Source: Mesorhizobium sp. LHD-90
GTDB taxonomy: Bacteria; Pseudomonadota; Alphaproteobacteria; Rhizobiales; Rhizobiaceae
Direction: 5' to 3'
Assembly (NCBI RefSeq): GCF_030929505.1
Contig: NZ_JAVFVV010000016.1
Location: forward strand, 62,001 to 126,000
DNA: 64,000 nt
Below the pieces are notes generated by a model that saw nothing but the letters and a program-made list of their open reading frames with translations, had not been told where the DNA came from and did not search any database. Position numbers and translations under genes: made by a program. Of this stretch, positions 63,255 to 64,000 are shown piece after piece (within the stretch, counting starts at the first letter, position 1; every line of letters begins with the position of its first letter).

Positions 63255-64000
63255 CTATTTCCCCAACTCCACCGACCTTGCCCGCGCCGCCTCCACAGCT
63301 TCGGTGACCAACAGCTTCAGCCGGTCGTCGCCCATCAGCACGTCGAGCGCGGCGGCGGTGGTGCCGTTCGGGCTGGTGACTTGCTTGCGTAGGATTGCGG
63401 GGTCTTCGCCGCTTTCGGCCGCAAGACTGGCGGCGCCGAACACCGTCTGCATGGCGAGCAGTCTTGCCGTCTCGACAGGCAGGCCGGCGGTTTGCGCGGC
63501 CTCGGTCAGGCATTCGATGAAGTGGAAGATATAGGCCGGGCCGGAGCCGGAAACGGCGGTCACCGCGTCCATCAACCCTTCGTTGTCGATGGTGGCAACC
63601 GCCCCGCTGGTGGCGAGCAGGTCCTTGACGAAGGCGAGATCCGCGTCCGCCACGCGGCGGTTGGCGAACACCACCATCATGCCCTTGCCGATCGCCGCCG
63701 GCGTGTTCGGCATGCAGCGCACCAGCGGTACCTGTCCGAGAACCTCCTCGAAGGTTTTCATCGGCGTGCCGGCCGCGATCGAGAGGAACACGGTCTTGCC
63801 ATCGGCGAACCGGCGGTAGCCGGCGGTGACGTCGCGGATGACCTGCGGTTTTACCGCGAGGATGACGAGACGTGGCGCGGTCTCGGCCGGCACGTCCCCG
63901 GCGCTCGCGCCCGTGGCGACGCCGAGCGCGGCGGCGCTGGCGCGCAATTCGTCGTTCGGCTCGACCACGAAAACCTCCGGCGCGACGAGCCGGCCGGATT
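63255..64000 (-). CDS. proC: Pyrroline-5-carboxylate reductase (start beyond window edge)
   Basis: The leftward frame enters from the right edge; the N-terminal Rossmann glycine motif is not in the window. Visible are LVILAVKPQVIRDVTAGYRR, SIAAGTPMKTFEEVLGQVPL, VRCMPNTPAAIGKGMMVVFA, the conserved DAVTAVSGSGPAYIFHFIEC and VTSPNGTTAAALDVL with the family's C-terminal signature. It makes proline from pyrroline-5-carboxylate with NAD(P)H. It is a core gene and supports the view that the DNA right of 57.7 kb is chromosome. Confidence 0.93.
   Translation of the reverse strand, partial: SGRLVAPEVFVVEPNDELRASAAALGVATGASAGDVPAETAPRLVILAVKPQVIRDVTAGYRRFADGKTVFLSIAAGTPMKTFEEVLGQVPLVRCMPNTPAAIGKGMMVVFANRRVADADLAFVKDLLATSGAVATIDNEGLMDAVTAVSGSGPAYIFHFIECLTEAAQTAGLPVETARLLAMQTVFGAASLAAESGEDPAILRKQVTSPNGTTAAALDVLMGDDRLKLLVTEAVEAARARSVELGK

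Noticed and set aside
1-64000. CRISPR arrays or Cas genes, transposases, tyrosine integrases
   Set aside because: No regularly spaced repeat series, DDE transposase or integrase motif was seen in any plausible frame.

Overview
The window looks like a high-GC alphaproteobacterium of the Hyphomicrobiales, most likely a Mesorhizobium-like member of the Phyllobacteriaceae. This is inference from a FixK-type Crp/Fnr regulator, an imuA-imuB-dnaE2 mutagenesis cassette under an alphaproteobacterial LexA box, several rhizobia-type orphan small proteins, and the general codon style. I see no rRNA gene, intact tRNA gene or CRISPR array.

Layout. (1) 1-8.2 kb: accessory DNA with small orphan genes, a perfect sigma-54 promoter ahead of a Crp/Fnr gene, a winged-helix methyltransferase, three paralogues of one small-protein family (one frameshifted by a 4-bp duplication), an RMF-like gene and decayed genes (SRAP/YedK peptidase and others). 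(2) 7.4-14.4 kb: a LexA box between a leftward operon of unknown genes and imuA-imuB-dnaE2. (3) 14.3-25 kb: stress and envelope genes: two transglutaminase-like proteins, YihY, DUF892 ferritin-like protein, a 25-residue membrane peptide, a DadA-like oxidoreductase, a PHB-depolymerase-type esterase, a large KatE-type catalase and a YflT-like protein. (4) 25-27 kb: a UvrD/PcrA-type helicase. (5) 27.2-36.1 kb: a plasmid- or ICE-like module with an XRE regulator, a probable HUH (rolling-circle-type) protein, a palindrome cluster, an operator-promoter, several orphan genes and a DUF3102 protein, ending in a 21-bp inverted repeat. (6) 36.6-57.5 kb: a defence island. It holds a type III-like restriction module (helicase-nuclease, DUF262/HNH protein, adenine methyltransferase), an 88-residue basic protein, a RelE-like/UvrD helicase fusion, a pair matching Druantia type III (DruH, DruE), and a convergent NYN/LOTUS-type protein. 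(7) 57.68-57.70 kb: 23 bases identical in form to the 3' end of a tRNA gene without its 5' part, which I read as the right attachment site of an integrated element. (8) 57.7-64 kb: core-like DNA: MarR regulator with EmrA/EmrB-type efflux, a SAF-domain oxidoreductase, a histidine phosphatase and the edge-truncated proC.

How the parts work together. The DNA up to 57.7 kb is best explained as the tail of a mosaic genomic island inserted at a tRNA 3' end (perhaps tRNA-Thr), whose integrase and intact tRNA would lie left of the window. The most interesting locus is the 21-kb run of eight genes at 36.6-57.5 kb. Seven of them read rightwards, several with overlapping ends, and they combine modification, restriction, modification-dependent-type cleavage, helicase and probable RNase functions. 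The individual families are known; I do not know this exact combination as a described system.
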